From Enoplolaimus lenunculus (Eukaryota; Nematoda; Enoplea; Enoplida; Thoracostomopsidae): a stretch of DNA of 64,000 bases. A program made the translations under genes and the position numbers. The notes below the pieces were generated by a model, which saw nothing but the letters and a program-made list of their open reading frames with translations, was not told the origin of the DNA and did not search any database. The DNA lies in assembly GCA_030248215.1 (NCBI GenBank), contig JASANG010000464.1:62001-126000 (forward strand), given 5' to 3'. Below, in pieces: positions 63,199 through 64,000 of this stretch; the stretch's first letter is position 1, and every line of letters starts with the position of its first letter.

Positions 63199-64000
63199 TA
63201 CTTTTTCAAGCAAAACAATTGAAACACCGAAAAAGGGCCCGCCATTGAAGACAAATAAATTTTAAGAAGCTGAATACAGAAAATGTTTCTGGCTTATCGC
63301 TCGATTCGCACATGAAAATATCTTTAATGTTTATGATGCTGAAATTACAAAAGAAACCGAAACATTTTTGATCTATTATCTCAATTCACTTTCTCGCCTC
63401 ATAAAGATTTGAACGACTTTTAAAAATCTTAATATTTCGTCTCGGTGCTAACTCGAGAGGGTAGGAAGGGCAAGTCTCGAATTCCACAAAACCGCAACCG
63501 AAGTGTTTTTCGTAGGAGGTCCGGGTAATTCTAAGCACCGCTATGTTATATGGGATATAGTAGGTACATAGTTGCCGTAAACCTGTATTGATACGCAACC
63601 AACTTCTAAAGCGAAACAATGCAATTATAAGTTTTGCAAGATACGGTCAAGTTGTAGCTCTGCGAACGAATCCGAGTGTTATAATTAGTTGCTGTGACTA
63701 GTGAGTGATAGCTCTCTGCCGTGATAAAAGTTTTAGCCGATGTTACGATAAAGGACTTATCATTCAGGAGGCGCATCTCTCTGGACCCCCAGTTTCAAGG
63801 GACGGCCAAACAGAATAGCGTCTACCGTTCCGTAATTCTTCGCAGTAAACTGTTCTCATACTAAAACGGGAAAAATGCAGGCTGAAAGTATTTCGTTAGA
63901 AATTACTAGTGTTTGCCTCTATTATGTATACTGAATCTAGAATAAGTCAAGGTATATCTTCTATAAAAAGCATGAAGTTGGATTTAATCTTTGTTTTGAA
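63199..64000. other. CRYL1 3' flank
   Basis: An AATAAA about 60 bp after the stop (63256-63261) is a plausible polyadenylation signal. Nothing else recognised up to the window edge. Confidence 0.4.

Overview
This is an AT-rich eukaryotic window with GT-AG introns, very little host coding sequence and deeply nested repeats. The one clear host gene is CRYL1 (lambda-crystallin, L-gulonate 3-dehydrogenase), nine exons on the + strand. Its animal-type protein and the families of mobile elements present suggest an invertebrate animal, probably aquatic. The species cannot be named from the sequence.

The most striking object is a 32,476-bp giant DNA transposon at 2656-35131. It has 183-bp terminal inverted repeats (about 98% identical by eye), a TTA target duplication, and an empty target site in the same window: a second copy of the repeat it landed in (670-982) runs straight through the insertion point. 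All four genes I can assemble inside it are multi-exon and lie on the - strand. In transcription order they are gene A (32962 to 26138, C-terminal SET domain of the KMT5A/PR-Set7 type), gene B (24833 to 21222, a second KMT5A-like SET protein with a long low-complexity N-terminal part), gene C (20140 to 13865, about 857 residues with a C-terminal Ulp1/SENP-like cysteine protease) and gene D (11712 to 5236, a probable DDE-type transposase whose central catalytic stretch I could not find). Exon phases agree at almost every junction. Genes B and C are each open except for one apparent single-base change in a homopolymer. A mobile element that carries its own two histone-methyltransferase-like proteins, a SUMO-protease-like protein and a transposase is the best candidate here for an undescribed system.

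Right of the giant element, 35.1-47.4 kb is a nest: a TIR element (36980-47368) holds an LTR retrotransposon fossil (37293-46633, target duplication ACCAC), which holds a 1,042-bp MITE (41984-43025), which holds a tRNA-like module. This MITE and a truncated relative at 35357 share the TGCG/TACG-type terminus and TTA target duplication of the giant element, which ties them to the same transposase system.

Left of the giant element are a MITE fragment, the empty-site repeat, and a TIR element filled with a 9-bp minisatellite (1221-2015). Several hAT-like MITEs with 8-bp target duplications are scattered throughout, including inside the giant element. From 47.4 to 51.5 kb I see no gene. CRYL1 fills 51.55-63.2 kb, with more MITEs and a tandem repeat in its introns.
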